Assembly: GCF_964204645.1 (NCBI RefSeq)
Contig: NC_134028.1
Location: 27,194,153 to 27,254,152, forward strand
Reading direction: 5' to 3'
Length of the DNA stretch: 60,000 bases
Source: Tubulanus polymorphus
Taxonomy: Eukaryota > Nemertea > Palaeonemertea > Tubulaniformes > Tubulanidae
In this document: positions 9,264 to 22,192 of the stretch, one piece after another
How positions within the stretch are numbered: the stretch's first letter is position 1
Layout: each line of letters opens with the position of its first letter
The notes under the pieces: generated by a model
Told to the model about the DNA's origin: nothing
The model's database searches: none
What the model saw: only the letters and a program-made list of their open reading frames with translations
Made by a program: the position numbers and the translations under genes

Positions 9264-9977
9264 CGGAGGGTAAATATAGCTCATGAGCGTTGCATATGTT
9301 GAATAGGGGAATTGGACTAAACACTCATCACTAGAATAAAGTGAAGAATTATGTTCACACTGAATGGGCTCAAAATCTTGTACTAATTGATAAAATCTGA
9401 AATAATTCTGACTAATTTGAGTCTATCGGAAAATGATGCATTGATCGAAGTCTAAAAGTTATAAACTGACAAATTGATCGAGCACTGATGATATTTTAAA
9501 TAACAGCGGAGGATGAAATAACTTTCATAAACTGATATGATCGTGAAAAATGGCAAAATACACTAGATACACCTCCCCCACGCTTTATCAGAGTCTCATT
9601 GTAGTAGGAAGATTGCCGTAGCCTAACTGTAAAAACTACAACTACATCTGGTTGAATATCATTTGTTTTTATGGCTTTTTAAATTCAGTAAAATATTTCC
9701 TAATATAAGTATAATTAGTTCGCAGCCCCTTAAATTCTGTCTAGGATAGAATTATAAGTCACAGGTAGAAATAGAATATTATCCTATTCTAAAATGAATA
9801 TAACAATAGAACAATAGTCTACCCTCCGTGTCAATCTTTGTCCCACCTAAAAATTGTACAGTTTATTTCAGAAAATGTGTCCCATCTTTTTGAAAAGGAT
9901 AACTAATTATTAAGGATATCTATGAATAGTGATATACTGTGCCATGAAGGCAAATGAAGAAGTGTGTCAATAAAAGT

Positions 9978-10447
9978 GATTACAAAACATATCACTTATT
10001 CTAATGAGTTCTATACTCTTCTTCCAAAAATGAAGAGTAGGTCTCTGTCTAAGAATCTGCAGAAAAAAGAGGAGGCAGCAATGAATGTGACTGCATCTCG
10101 ACTCTCGTCAACAATTCTAAGTCGTCCTATACAGTTCTTCATTTTAGAACCAGTATTTACAGCCGTTTCTAAAATAGCACAGAAGAAAATACATCTTTCA
10201 GCTGGAAATGTTGATTACAAAACATATCACTTATTCTAATGAGTTCTATACTCTTCTTCCAAAAATGAAGAGTAGGTCTCTGTCTAAGAATCTGCAGAAA
10301 AAAGAGGAGGCAGCAATGAATGTGACTGCATCTCGACTCTCGTCAACAATTCTAAGTCGTCCTATACAGTTCTTCATTTTAGAACCAGTATTTACAGCCG
10401 TTTTTAAAATAGCACAGAAGAAAATACATCTTTCAGCTGGAAATGTA
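9978..10447 (+). repeat. 235-bp tandem duplication, unit 1 only
   Basis: 9978-10212 is repeated at 10213-10447 almost perfectly (one visible T/C difference in CCGTTTCTAAAAT vs CCGTTTTTAAAAT). All other units have one copy. The duplicated block includes a strong minus-strand acceptor (CTCTTTTTTCTGCAG). Confidence 0.95.
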
Positions 10448-10771
10448 TCAGTAAACCCCAAATTCAGAAATCTGGGGGCAATTATCTCATAACGATTGAG
10501 AGAAGTGACAGTGAAATAACGTGCGCACTCACCGGGGATCAAACCCGGGTCTCATAGAAATAACAACCAGTAAAATAGAACGAGTCCAATTGGCCGATGC
10601 TTATACAGCTTACTGTAACATGACAAGTTGCAGTCACACATGTTGCGGCCACATGACGTGTTTCATAATGATTAATCCTTTCTTAGAATAATAAAAAGAT
10701 GGGACACATTTTCTGAAATATCCTGAATTTCGAGACTAAAACTACGACTAAACCACCTGTACCTGTACCAA

Positions 10772-10967
10772 AACCCCCACCCTATATCCCTCCCTCCAAA
10801 GTCCTACCACCACCCCTACATCCCTCCCACCCTCCCTCACCCCTTCCCTCCCGGACCCTTTCCCTCCCGCCCTCCCTCACCCCTTCCCTCCCGCCTCCCT
10901 CACCCCTTACCTCCCGCCCTCCCTCACCCCATACCTCCCCCAAACCTACCCGCCCTCCCTTAACCCT
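10772..10967 (+). repeat. Pyrimidine tract 1, unit 2
   Basis: Same CCCTCC-type tract as in unit 1, differing by single-base indels. Confidence 0.9.
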
Positions 10968-10969
10968 GT

Positions 10970-11170
10970 GGTTAGGTGAGATGAATGTTCTGATGTTTTA
11001 GTTAGACGGATGGGAATCTAATGAAGATGAGAGAACATTAAATCACTGTTCAATCACAGGATGAAGTAATGCAGTGATCTGTATCTCAGTATCTGTACAC
11101 AATGTTACATGTATCTGTAACTGTACAATCAGTATGAAATAAGTACAGCAGTTTAATCTATAGAAATTCT
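10970..11170 (+). repeat. Inverted repeat, left arm, unit 2
   Basis: Same arm as in unit 1; partner at 18478-18678. Confidence 0.9.
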
Positions 11171-11922
11171 AACTCTTAAGATACACATGATCTGATTGTC
11201 ACGAAGGAACATGATTGATAACAGTTGTATTATTGACATCAGGAACCAGTTTCATATTGATTAGAAATAACATTTGAGTTGACCACAATTTAGAAAACCT
11301 GTAAACCCGCACAGAAATAACAATCCCAATCATGAACTGATTATAGTCAAATATTCACCAAAAGAAATTTGAAATGATTGAATAAATGCAACAGGTTTCT
11401 GAGATTTCATTTCAAAACATGGTTTATAACAAACAATATAAAATTGGTCCCTAAAAATCAATTCAACAACCGATAAATAAAGATTAATGTTACTTATCTT
11501 GAATTTCCACATAGGCTATAGTGATTCCTGATGTCATGCTGAATCCAAGAGTGATTCCCGATGTCCGGCGCGAAACCAAAAAAGTCTGATTGTGAAACAC
11601 TGATTCCTTGTTGTCCTGTGCTGAATCTAAGAGTGATTCTTGTTTTCCTGTGCTGAATCAAAATTCCTGTTGAACATGTTGAAGTGATACCTATAATAGA
11701 CAAATCTAAGATTGTTTTCTTTCCTCAGAAATAACTGCAGAAATATCAAATCTAAAATTCAAACTTACAAATTAGATTGTTCACTCCAATCTGCAGTTCA
11801 TTTATTCACGGGGTTTTTCTATCCACAGTTTAGGTTTTGCATCTAGAGTTGAACATGAAATATAAACAAAAAGGTAATGAAAAAATGAACAGTTTAAATA
11901 TTATCTGTTTCTGAAACCAATG

Positions 11923-11958
<36 letters not shown>
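11923..11958 (+). repeat. (ATC)12 microsatellite, unit 2
   Basis: Perfect ATC repeat, 12 copies, at the same unit position as in unit 1. Confidence 0.95.
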
Positions 11959-11959
<1 letters not shown>

Positions 11960-11989
11960 ATATCACAGTCGAATGGAGGCAAGTAGAGG

Positions 11990-12290
11990 CATCAATCCTC
12001 CCGCGGCAGGAACTCAAACCTCATGGCATCCAGATTGCCACGGTACAAAACCCTGCCACACTAGACCGAGTGCGCAGCAGCTACACGCGCAGCTTAGATG
12101 ATGTCATTAATAGCCAATCAGATATTACGTTTCATTTTAGCCCAGGTTTTGCCATTTATAGTTCTTCAAGTTTTCGTGCGGCAAAGCTGCGCATGTACCT
12201 GCGCACCCGGTCTAGTGTGGCAGGGGTTCGTGCTGTGGCTGAGTATAGCGAGCGATGTCATCAGGTTGGAATCCCTCCCATGGGAGGATG
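11990..12290. mobile_element. Foldback element with tRNA-like arms, unit 2
   Basis: Same 301-bp element, with a few substitutions relative to unit 1. Confidence 0.75.
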
Positions 12291-13540
12291 TTGGTTGGTG
12301 TCCGACACGTTTGGACTGGGTGTGGTGGTGATTAGGCCTAATATCGGTTTAGCGACGGATGAAATAAACTTACACTGTTTTCACTATTCGATGTAATCAG
12401 TCGATGGAATCATTTTAGAACAAATTCATCACAAAACAGCGAGGTGAAGCCCATCGTGGTCTAGATATATCGGGATGGAATGACGTCGATATGCTCGACT
12501 GAGCGCCACCAGTCCACAAGTGCACCGTTTGTAGGATGTACCTCTGAAATAATTTGATTTCCCACAATATCTGAGATGGAATATTTTTCGCCATTTAAAC
12601 CAATGTTACAAACACTTACCAAATATTGAAATACTGATTTCAGGGGCCGGGAAGGAGGGTGGCAATGTTTAGGTGAGGTTTTTGCTAAATTTCGTGTTAT
12701 GGTAAAGCACGCCATTTTGATATTGCGTCATAGTGTACCTCAGATTGGGATTCCCGCCGCTAGACTGGTCACCGCCACCTGCATTCGCAAGTAGAAATGG
12801 CAACCAGTCTATTGCAGGTCTCGGCTTCTTTTCGATTATATTGGATTTTTATATTCTACGCATCAAAGAATTTATTCTAATGAAACCCACGCTCTTGGAT
12901 CAAAGGCCCGTGGATTACTACTTTAGTTCACAGAAATTCCGCTATCGTTATTCATAGGGGCAGCACTGAACGGTTGTTATCTGATGCAGTCTTGCTATTT
13001 TACTGTGGCATGTGAGGAATACAGATTTTTCTTAAGTCAAATTTCATTCATCACTCAACACTAGTTTGTTAGAAATTAATAACTCTACCAACATTAGAGC
13101 TTTATATAAGGAGAGTAAATGGTATGATAGAATCTCCCTAATTCCGATCATTGGGACCAACAAAATTCATCGTTTTACGGCAAATCCGGATTAAAAGTCA
13201 TTTTCGTGTATATTAATGATTAAATTGACTGTAAATATTATCCGGATTAGACCAAAATTCGGATTAAGCCGATGCGGATTAAACGATTTAGTTTGATAGA
13301 ATCAGTCTTGGAATACAGAAAGACGTTCACGATTGAGTTATGTACAAATACCGATATGAGAAAAGCTTAGATTCACCTCCTTAGCCATCACCCATGGAAA
13401 TGGCCCCAGGGCACTAAAAAGGCAATTACCAAGAAACAAACACTGACGCGAGTGTTGGCCTGTTTGATAAACGCAGTAACCCTAGTGTTGGCCTTGTACC
13501 ACACTGACCACACGTATTCACAAACTTAGTCAGCCACCAG

Positions 13541-13612
13541 AACTCAGCGGTCTAGTGGTTGGCGTGCTCGGCTGGCATGCTGGAGTTCGCAGGTTCGAGT
13601 CCTGCTAGGGTT
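13541..13612 (+). other. tRNA-like sequence, unit 2
   Basis: Same cloverleaf and perfect B box as in unit 1. Confidence 0.6.
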
Positions 13613-14346
13613 AGGGTTACGGTCGATCTAGGGTTAGGATTAGTGCCTCAGGTTGGGGCTAATTTTTGGCCCAGCGAGGTATTTGTAGTACGATGATCGT
13701 CTGTTTGACTCGGGTTATTTTTTGGTCAATAGATTCTATACTAACTTATATATTTTGAACACAAATATTCGCTTTATCCTTAGAAGCCACTTTATTTAAA
13801 AGATACTTCGCTCAATAGAGTACGTAGTTTATTTCTGAATGAATGAAAGAGTTGGTGACATTATTCAATATATATATATAAACCACAATATCTACTTTAC
13901 GGTTGGTATGCAACAATTTCCACTCTTTTCCATATAGGTGTCGCTTTGGATAAATGTCTATATCTCTTGACCCAATGGACCGATTACGATTAAACTTGAT
14001 ACACAGGAACTTTTATCAAGTAGCACTCGGGGTGGGTGAAATCGCTCTAGGTTGAAGTTACACTGTCCTAAAATGGCTCCAAACAACGTGAAATTGGTAG
14101 TTAGGCCTACTTCGAGTACGGGTAGAACACAGTTTGAAATCGTATCGTTGTAGGTTATCGTAAAGAAGATGAATCCGTAGGCACCTAATACGACGATTAA
14201 CAGTACAAATATCGATATAGACACGCGGTTTTAGTCGAGACATTGATCGCCGGGTTTAAACATTCCTGGATATGACCATGTTTCACAATTAAATTCATCT
14301 TCTAAATGAGGACGACCATCGATCACGTGTCTAATCGCATCATAAT

Positions 14347-15002
14347 GGGTACGGGGTGTCCCGCGTTCGAACCAAGTAATTACTGATACTGGTTCAGAGT
14401 GGTATTGATACTGAATAGAGGATGTACAGGGGTATCCCGAGTTCGAACCCAGTAATTACTGATGATACTGATTCAGAGAGGTCCTGATGCTGATTAGATG
14501 ATGTACAGGGGTGTACCCAGTAGTGGTCCAAGTTGTCCTGATGCTGGATGGAGGATGTACAGGGGTGTCCCGACTGTACGGTGCTGCCGCTATGCTCATC
14601 GTTAGCGGGATTTCCGTACACTTACTGAAGTCAACTCTGGCAATCGTCGTGCTGTCCAGTTATACTCCGTTACCCTTGCTTGCCAGAGTTGACTAACGTT
14701 AGTGTATGAAAATCCCGCTACCGATGAGCATAGAGGCAGCACCGTACGGTAAAATGTTGATATCTTAACCAAAGTAATTACTGATAACTGATTCAGAGTG
14801 GTCCTGGTCCTGAATATAGGATGTAGAGGGGCATCCCGGGTTCAAATCCGGTCTATTGATACTGATTCTGATTGGTCCTGATGCTGAATGGAGGATGTAC
14901 AGGGGTATCCCGGGTTCGAACTCAGTAATTACTGATACTGATTCAGAGAGGTCCTGATGCTGATTAGAAAATGTACAGGGGTGTCCCGGGTTCGAACCCA
15001 GC
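14347..15002 (+). repeat. B-box minisatellite, unit 2
   Basis: Same array, with fewer copies before the MITE and two or three after. One copy has lost its core (GTGTACCCAGTAG at about 14512). Confidence 0.88.
14573..14750. mobile_element. Hairpin MITE (ACCGTACGGT), unit 2
   Basis: Same 178-bp element; the left end reads ACTGTACGGT. Confidence 0.85.
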
Positions 15003-15018
15003 ACTATTCTAGGTTGTT

Positions 15019-15183
15019 GGGATCATTCATTTATTACGTACGCATAAAATTTGAAATTTTCAACCCCCCTCCCCCTCTGTACGCAAAATCGGACATTTTC
15101 TCATATACATTAAGCATTACAGTACGCAATTGCACTGACCCCCTCCCCCTCCCCTAATGCGTACGTAATAAATGAATGACCCC
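15019..15183. mobile_element. 165-bp MITE (GGGATCATTC / GAATGACCCC ends), unit 2
   Basis: Near-perfect ~25-bp terminal inverted repeats (GGGATCATTCATTTATTACG on the left, complement of GGGGTCATTC on the right), each running into GTACGCA, then C-rich blocks just inside each end (CCCCCCTCCCCCTC on the left, CCCCCTCCCCCTCCCC on the right). Non-coding. Present only in units 2-4. Superfamily not assigned. Confidence 0.85.
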
Positions 15184-15189
15184 GTTTCT

Positions 15190-15790
15190 CGAAAAATGAT
15201 AAAATAACGTAAACACGACGGCAAAATTTATCTACATTTATTCCTCATTGTCATGTAATGCACCTGCCTTTTTAAGAATAGTAGTTGGACCATCGAATTG
15301 AAACCCTCGCATACCAGGGTGAAAAAGAATAAATGAATCCCTCGAGTGGACACCAGGGGTCGCAGTTTCACAAAAAACGATGCATTTTTTAAATGAATTT
15401 GCGAAGAAATTTAATCTGGATCAAATCTCACAAAAAGGATAAAACAGATGAAATCTGTTTTTTTTTGTTAATCTTTGATAATTAATCCGTCGGTAGGATT
15501 TGGTTTATGATGCGGGTTTCAATCAGATTTAGATGCCGCAGTTTCGCACACTGAATAGCGAGTGTCCAGTTTCACAGAGAAAGGATGAATCAATTTCAAC
15601 TTGGATTTAATTTTTTCTTCAAAATAAAATGTTTGAACGCAATTGGTTCGTGAAACTGTACCCTAGGCTCAGTTTCTTCAAAAATATTCATTTATTGAGA
15701 CGGTAAAGTCGAATTGAGTAAATTATTTCTATGAAACTGAACCCGTGGGATTTACGTGTGACGCACTGAGTGTGTGTGAAACTGCTGGCG
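15190..15790 (+). other. Segment rich in CAGTTTCAC-type motifs, unit 2
   Basis: Contains repeated CGCAGTTTCACAAAAA, GCCGCAGTTTCGCAC, TCCAGTTTCACAGAG and GAAACTG words in both orientations, resembling eroded copies of the CAGTTTCAC-ended hairpin family seen intact in unit 5. Also in unit 3 (~25940-26540), unit 4 (~36875-37495) and unit 5 (~48630-49165); absent from unit 1. No ORF or RNA recognised. Confidence 0.5.
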
Positions 15791-15830
15791 TCTGTAATCA
15801 CAACTACTAAAACAACACAGAAAATTCATC

Positions 15831-18392
15831 TTTATTTCAAATAAAACAGAACAACAGTTCACACGAAATAATTATTATAGTCCCATAATAAAGAAAACCT
15901 GTCGATATTTCAACTTTATGGTTTCATTGATTGAGTTACTTGTCAAAACATGTCCATATTACATCATTATACAATATGTGTATCATACAATTTTTTTTAC
16001 AAAACCAGACCAATAAAACTGGGTCGTGGGGTACAAACAATTACAAACTAATGCAACCAGTTATCGCTGCTTTACAGCTACATTTAATCTTCAATTTCAA
16101 TTTTCACTAAAACTTTAACACCCACTATATAGAAACTTAATAGAAGTAAAAGAGACAACATTTTGGAGTCTCTGTAGAGACCATCATCAAGTCTGAAGAA
16201 TAACTAACACAGGGAAAAACAAGTTAATTAGGAAAGTAAAGCGAGTGTTCAGTGCTAAGGTCGAGAGGTTTTGTTATTTTGTTCGTATAGGTTGTTCTAG
16301 TTATTTCTTCATTATACTTTTATCATTTTGATTCTGATTCTTGATAAATGAATTATGCTTTTTAATTTGCATATAGCAGGGTTTAAATTATATATTCTAT
16401 GCCCGAGTCAGGCTATTATTCTATTAGCAAAAATGACACCACAGCTTTGAGAGATCAGGGGATCAGGGGATGACTCTATTGTTTTTATGGATATGTGATA
16501 CACAGTCTATCAAACCATCACAAACAGAACAACAGTAGGCTGCCCATGCCGGTCGGCACATATGAACAATATTCATTTGGCTTTAAACTTAAAAATTGCA
16601 GATCCGAAATAAGTGGCAGCATATCAATCTCCAGGTAGATGGCTGGTTCCTGTCCCTGTCAAATGGCAAATTGGTCCCGATCCCCACTTCGTCCTAGAAT
16701 AGAGAAAACTTGCGTCAGCAAACATTACATTGAAAATGTTCGATTGAATTAACAGTCAAGTGGGAATTATTGTTTTCATGAAATATTTCGGAAACTAGAA
16801 TTTATCATTACCTTATAATTCTAGATAATTCAACACCATTATTTAATCTTTGGTCAATTTTCAAACTGTTCAATTGGACAAATTTCATGCTGCAAAAAAT
16901 CATCATACTATGAAAAAGTAACGTATTTATAGCAGTCTGAAATTGGGGCTAAATTCTATTAGAAAATCAATCATTTTCAAACTTGTGTTGAGCAGAATTA
17001 AGCAGCATCAGCTGCAGCAGCATCAGCCTGCACTTCTTTCCGGAGAATCACACATAAAAATTCTGTACAGAATAATTAAATGTTAGAATATTATGAAATT
17101 AGAGCACAGTGGAGTGATGAAAGACTCACCATTTCTAAACTCATATCAGATAAATTCAGTGCCATCTAGCAGGATTTCACTTCCAACAGTAATAATGTCA
17201 TGAAGTTAAGAGAACTGATGATTTTCTGAGAAAATAAATTCTTAAAACGATAGCAGCAGCTTCAGCAACTAGAGCTTCTTTACTCTTTGAAGGTGAATAT
17301 TTTTAATTTCTCCAGTTCCAAAAAGTGTTGGGCGTATTGCATTCTGGAAAGAGAAAATTATGCCAGAAAATGGTTAATGAAATAGATAGAAACTGCAACT
17401 TGTTTGTGTTCGATTGACAGAAAACCTACCAGGTTAATGAGTAGTTTATCACAATGTGTCGAGTATATGCAGATTTCTGAGAGGTTTGATGGTAGCTTTA
17501 GACTGCATCCTCTAGTAAAACGTTGATACCTGCCAACATTGACCGATCAAAACATCATTTTCTGGACTTGATTTGAAGATCACCACAAATTACTGCAATA
17601 AATCGATATAAAACTCACCGCTTCTGACTTGTTTGATTTGTGGAGCGCAATGTTAACTGCAAGTTCAGCTTTATTTTGGACCCTAGAATACAAAAGTTGT
17701 ATAATTTTGATGATTCAAACTTTGACCAGAATAGAAGTGATTGAAAATTCGCCTTCACTGATTAATGTAGCTTCTAATCAGGAAATGAGTTTATAAATGT
17801 ACAGTCAAACAGAGACTAGAATCTGTAGAGATATTTACCGGTACTGTATTTGTTTTGAGGACTTAAAGCGATGTCCATCTTAAACAAATGTGAAGTGAAT
17901 TCCCAATGTTTACTGTTCACAGATTCTATCAAGGGTTCCAGTTATTTCAGCTCCTAAATACAAATTTTAGAAATTTTCAGTGAAGCTGTTATGAAATAAG
18001 AGCAGTTTCACACCAAATTAAACTAAGCCGTGATCTTTGAACGGTTTAATGCTGGAAACATGAACAGATCGAATAATTTATATAGAACAGTTCTCTAAAA
18101 ATAATGAATTTCCAAACAGGTTTTACCGGCTGCTGCTGCTGCCGCTGCTGGTGGCGCTGTTGCTGCATGGTGCTGGCACTGCAGGTACTGCTAGTGCTGC
18201 TGTTACTGCTGCTGCTGCTGCGGTGTGTATCTCATCCTGTAACTGAGAGTAAAACAGTAATTTTTAGTTCAAAAATAATTCAAAATATCAACAGAGACTG
18301 TGAAGAATTCTGTGGAGAAATTCATTAACAGTTTTGTGCTTATCTTTAAATGAGCGTGTTTAAATAGTAAATTCTATTGCATTCATTTCATT
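15831..18392 (-). ncRNA. Candidate spliced minus-strand transcript, unit 2
   Basis: Same exon chain. The exon A donor is changed from AAAG/GTAAGT to AAAG/ATAAGC. Confidence 0.35.
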
Positions 18393-18477
18393 CTGAAAAG
18401 AAAAAGAAACAATAATCAGTGACAATAGAGCAGAATGTAACATCTCAAATTATCAATCAATCAGACAGAAACAGTAC

Positions 18478-18678
18478 AGGATTTCTGTGGATTAAACTGC
18501 TGTACTTATTTCATACTGATTGTACAGTTACAGATACATGTAACATTCTGTACAGATACAGAGTACAGATCACTGCATTACTTCATCCTGTGATTGAACA
18601 GTGATTTAATGTTCTCTCATCTTCATTAGACTCCCATCCGTCTAACTAAAACATCAGAACATTTCAACTCATCTAACC
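18478..18678 (-). repeat. Inverted repeat, right arm, unit 2
   Basis: Reverse complement partner of 10970-11170. Confidence 0.9.
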
Positions 18679-18945
18679 TCCCGACCCAACCCTCCCAGAC
18701 CCCATCCCTCCCGCCCTCCTTCCCATACCCCTTCAATCCCGCCTCCCGACCGCTTCCCTCGCCCCTTCCCTCCCACCTCCTTCCCTCCCTCACCCCTTCC
18801 CTCCCGCCCTCCCCGACCCCTTCCCTCCCGCCCATACCCTAGCCCTCCCTCAATGCCCCCCCACCTGGCCCTCCCTCAATGCCCTCCCACAATACCCTCC
18901 CACCTAGCCCTACCTCAATGCCCTCCCTCAATGCCTCCTCAACTC
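18679..18945 (+). repeat. Pyrimidine tract 2, unit 2
   Basis: Same tract with different internal block order. Confidence 0.9.
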
Positions 18946-19796
18946 TCTTGTCTCCTCTTCACACACCACACATCTGTACAATAACTACAAAACGATTTGC
19001 CATTTTTCACGATCATATCAATTTCATTTATAAATCAAAATCCTTAATCAATTGCATCATTGATGGGACTCACAGATACTTTCTCTGCACATTTTGGAGG
19101 CATTCAGATGACCTCAAATGATCATATGCCTGGGTTGGTCTTGAAAATCACATGGCTTCATTTTTACAGATGATTTCTTTATCAATTTCATCAAATTATT
19201 CCTATTATTTCTACTCCCTCTAATAAGTATTCACAATATATCTCAGTTTCACGACAAGTTGCAGCAGTCGTCTGTAAACAGATTTCATTTCATCAAATGA
19301 TGCGAGTTTGAGTTGTAGAGGTTTCATCTACAAAACATCAAACCAAACCCGAGGAACTTAATGTTGTAAGGGAAGGGGACGTATATGGAGGGTTCACCCG
19401 AACAAAGGAAATAAGCCCGAACCAAACCTTCACACTCACAAAATGTCGCGAGAAAGGCAAACACAAACCAAGGACAAGAATGATGGCTGAGATCAAAACA
19501 ATTAATGCTATTGATGTTGCTTCACCAATTCAACATGACGTCACTCAATGAAACCATTGTGGACTATTTCAATACTCTCTACTAGAGGTTTCATATAAGC
19601 AAGCAGTTTATGGAATCCTATTCATAAAAGTTATTAATCAATGTTTTTAAACTGCTGATGCAAAATATATACGTCATAAATAATCTGTTTGATTGTCTTT
19701 TCAAGTTAACACTTAAACCCAGTGGAACGAACTCCAGCCATTTTTCCTTCATTTGCCATTTTTCGTTTTTACTCTTTTCTCTGACTTTTAGCACTT

Positions 19797-19983
19797 GAGT
19801 CGAGGTAGGAATAGACCCCTGCCCACTCGCTAAGCGTGCAGGACACTTAACCTTCGAATTGCTCTCGGACCCTTCTCTTTATATTTTATCTTTTTTGAGT
19901 CGAGGTAGGAATAGACCCCTGCCCGCCCTCTAAGCGTGCAGGACACTAAACCTTCGAATTGCTCTCGGACCCCACTCTTTATA
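19797..19983 (+). repeat. Duplicated GAGTCGAGGTAGG block, unit 2
   Basis: Two tandem copies; the first carries the unit 3-type variant and the second the unit 1-type variant. Confidence 0.88.
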
Positions 19984-20260
19984 TCAGCATTTCATGCTGT
20001 TTTATTTTATTCACGCATTCGCTTTACATTTTTTCATATGGCTTTTCCTTATTTGTCGTCTCACTAAAATTCTCATCCGTTCCGACTGGGATCAAGTTTA
20101 ATCTTTTAGAGACAAACAGCAAAAGGTTGTGTTAGTTGCACCAGCAGCAACACTGATACAGATGAATCTTTCATTAACTACGTCATTTGTTCCATTCTCA
20201 AATATTGAGTCATGAAGGCAACAGAAATAACTTTAAAAAATGTTAAATCTTTCATTTATG

Positions 20261-20519
20261 GCCTTGGTTTAGTGACCTAAGCGTCAAAGTTTGGTTCATA
20301 GCCCAGGTTTGGTGACCAAAGAGTCAAAGTTTGGTTCATAGCCCAGGTTTGGTGACCAAAGAGTCAAAAGTTTGGTTCATAGCCCTGTTTTGGTGACCAA
20401 AGTGTCAAAGTTTGGTCTATGGTTCTGATTTGGTGACCAAAGAGTTAAAGTTTGGTTCATAGCCCTGTTTTGGTGACCAAAGAGTCAAAGTTTGGTCTAT
20501 GGTTCTGATTTGGTGACCA
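20261..20519 (+). repeat. 40-bp minisatellite, unit 2 (7 copies)
   Basis: Same repeat with two more copies than unit 1, of the GTTCATAGCCC / GTCTATGGTTC alternating type. Confidence 0.92.
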
Positions 20520-21793
20520 CGGAGGGTAAATATAGCTCATGAGCGTTGCATATGTTGAATAGGGGAATTGGACTAAACACTCATCACTAGAATAAAGTGA
20601 AGAATTATGTTCACACTGAATGGGCTCAAAATCTTGTACTAATTGATAAAATCTGAAATAATTCTGACTAATTTGAGTCTATCGGAAAATGATGCATTGA
20701 TCGAAGTCTAAAAGCTATAAACTGACAAATTGATCGAGCACTGATAATATTTTAAATAACAGCGGAGGATGAAATAACTTTCATAAACTGATATGATCGT
20801 GAAAAATGGCAAAATACACTAGATACACCTCCCCCACGCTTCATCAGAGTCTCATTGTAGTAGGAAGATTGCCGTAGCCTAACTGTAAAAACTACAACTA
20901 CATCTGGTTGAATATCATTTGTTTTTACGGCTTTTAAATTCAGTAAAATATTTCCTAATATAAGTATAATTAGTTCGCAGCCCCTTAAATTCTGTCTAGG
21001 ATAGAATTATAAGTCACAGGTAGAAATAGAATATTATCCTATTCTAAAATGAATATAACAATAGAACAATAGTCTCTCCGTGTCAATCTTTGTCCCACCT
21101 AAAAATTGTACAGTTTATTTCAGAAAATGTGTCCCATCTTTTTGAAAAGGAGATAACTAATTATTAAGGATATCTATGAATAGTGATATACTGTGCCATG
21201 AAGGCAAATGAAGAAGTGTGTCAATAAAAGTGATTACAAAACATATCACTTATTCTAATGAGTTCTATACTCTTCTTCCAAAAATGAAGAGTAGGTCTCT
21301 GTCTAAGAATCTGCAGAAAAAAGAGGAGGCAGCAATGAATGTGACTGCATCTCGACTCTCATCAACAATTTTCTAAGTCGTCCTATACAGTTCTTCATTT
21401 TAGAACCAGTATTTACAGCCGTTTCTAAAATAGCACAGAAGAAAATACATCTTTCAGCTGGAAATGTATCAGTAAACCCCAAATTCAGAAATCTGGGGGC
21501 AATTATCTCATAACGATTGAGAGAAGTGACAGTGAAATAACGTGCGCACTCACCGGGGATCAAACCCAGGTCTCATAGAAATAACAACCAGTAAAATAGA
21601 ACGAGTCCAATTGGCCGATGCTTATACAGCTTACTGTAACATGACAAGTTGCAGTCACACATGTTGCGGCCACATGACGTGTTTCATAATGATTAATCCT
21701 TTCTTAGAATAATAAAAAGATGGGACACATTTTCTGAAATATCCTGAATTTCGAGACTAAAACTACGACTAAACCACCTGTACCTGTACCAAA

Positions 21794-21989
21794 ACCCTCA
21801 CCCTATATCCCTCCCTCCAAAGTCCTACCACCACCCCTACATCCCTCCCACCCTCCCTCACCCCTTCCCTCCCGGACCCTTTCCCTCCCGCCCTCCCTCA
21901 CCCCTTCCCTCCCGCCCTCCCTCACCCCTTACCTCCCGCCCTCCCTCACCCCATACCTCCCCCAAACCTACCCGCCCTCCCTTAACCCT
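21794..21989 (+). repeat. Pyrimidine tract 1, unit 3
   Basis: Same CCCTCC-type tract, essentially the unit 1 length. Confidence 0.9.
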
Positions 21990-21991
21990 AT

Positions 21992-22192
21992 GGTTAGGTG
22001 AGATGAATGTTCTGATGTTTTAGTTAGACGGATGGGAATCTAATGAAGATGAGAGAACATTAAATCACTGTTCAATCACAGGATGAAGTAATGCAGTGAT
22101 CTGTATCTCAGTATCTGTACACAATGTTACATGTATCTGTAACTGTACAATCAGTATGAAATAAGTACAGCAGTTTAATCTATAGAAATTCT
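21992..22192 (+). repeat. Inverted repeat, left arm, unit 3
   Basis: Same arm as in unit 1; partner at 29216-29416. Confidence 0.9.

Larger units (their letters stand above)
1..10527 (+). repeat. Macrosatellite unit 1
   Basis: The first 40 bases recur in the same orientation at 10528, 21549, 32220, 43036 and 55058, and the order of landmarks is the same after each. This is a head-to-tail tandem array, and the boundary chosen here is arbitrary. The unit is 10527 bp. It lacks the ~165-bp MITE and most of the ~600 bp after it that units 2-4 carry, and it alone has a 235-bp duplication near its end. Stretches with nothing recognisable beyond unit homology are 650-990, 1780-2600, 3130-3820 and 7900-9080. 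Unit homology is certain; function is unknown. Confidence 0.97.
10528..21548 (+). repeat. Macrosatellite unit 2
   Basis: Direct repeat of unit 1, 11021 bp. It gains the MITE at 15019-15183 and the following ~600-bp segment (about 15190-15790), rich in CAGTTTCAC-type motifs, which unit 1 lacks. It also has a duplicated ~110-bp block at 19797-19983. Apart from indels it is nearly identical to unit 1 by eye. Confidence 0.97.

Noticed and set aside
10246-10542. 98-codon minus-strand ORF at the unit end
   Set aside because: An indel (AATTCTAAG vs AATTTTCTAAG) changes the frame in other units, and it runs across a donor- and an acceptor-like site.
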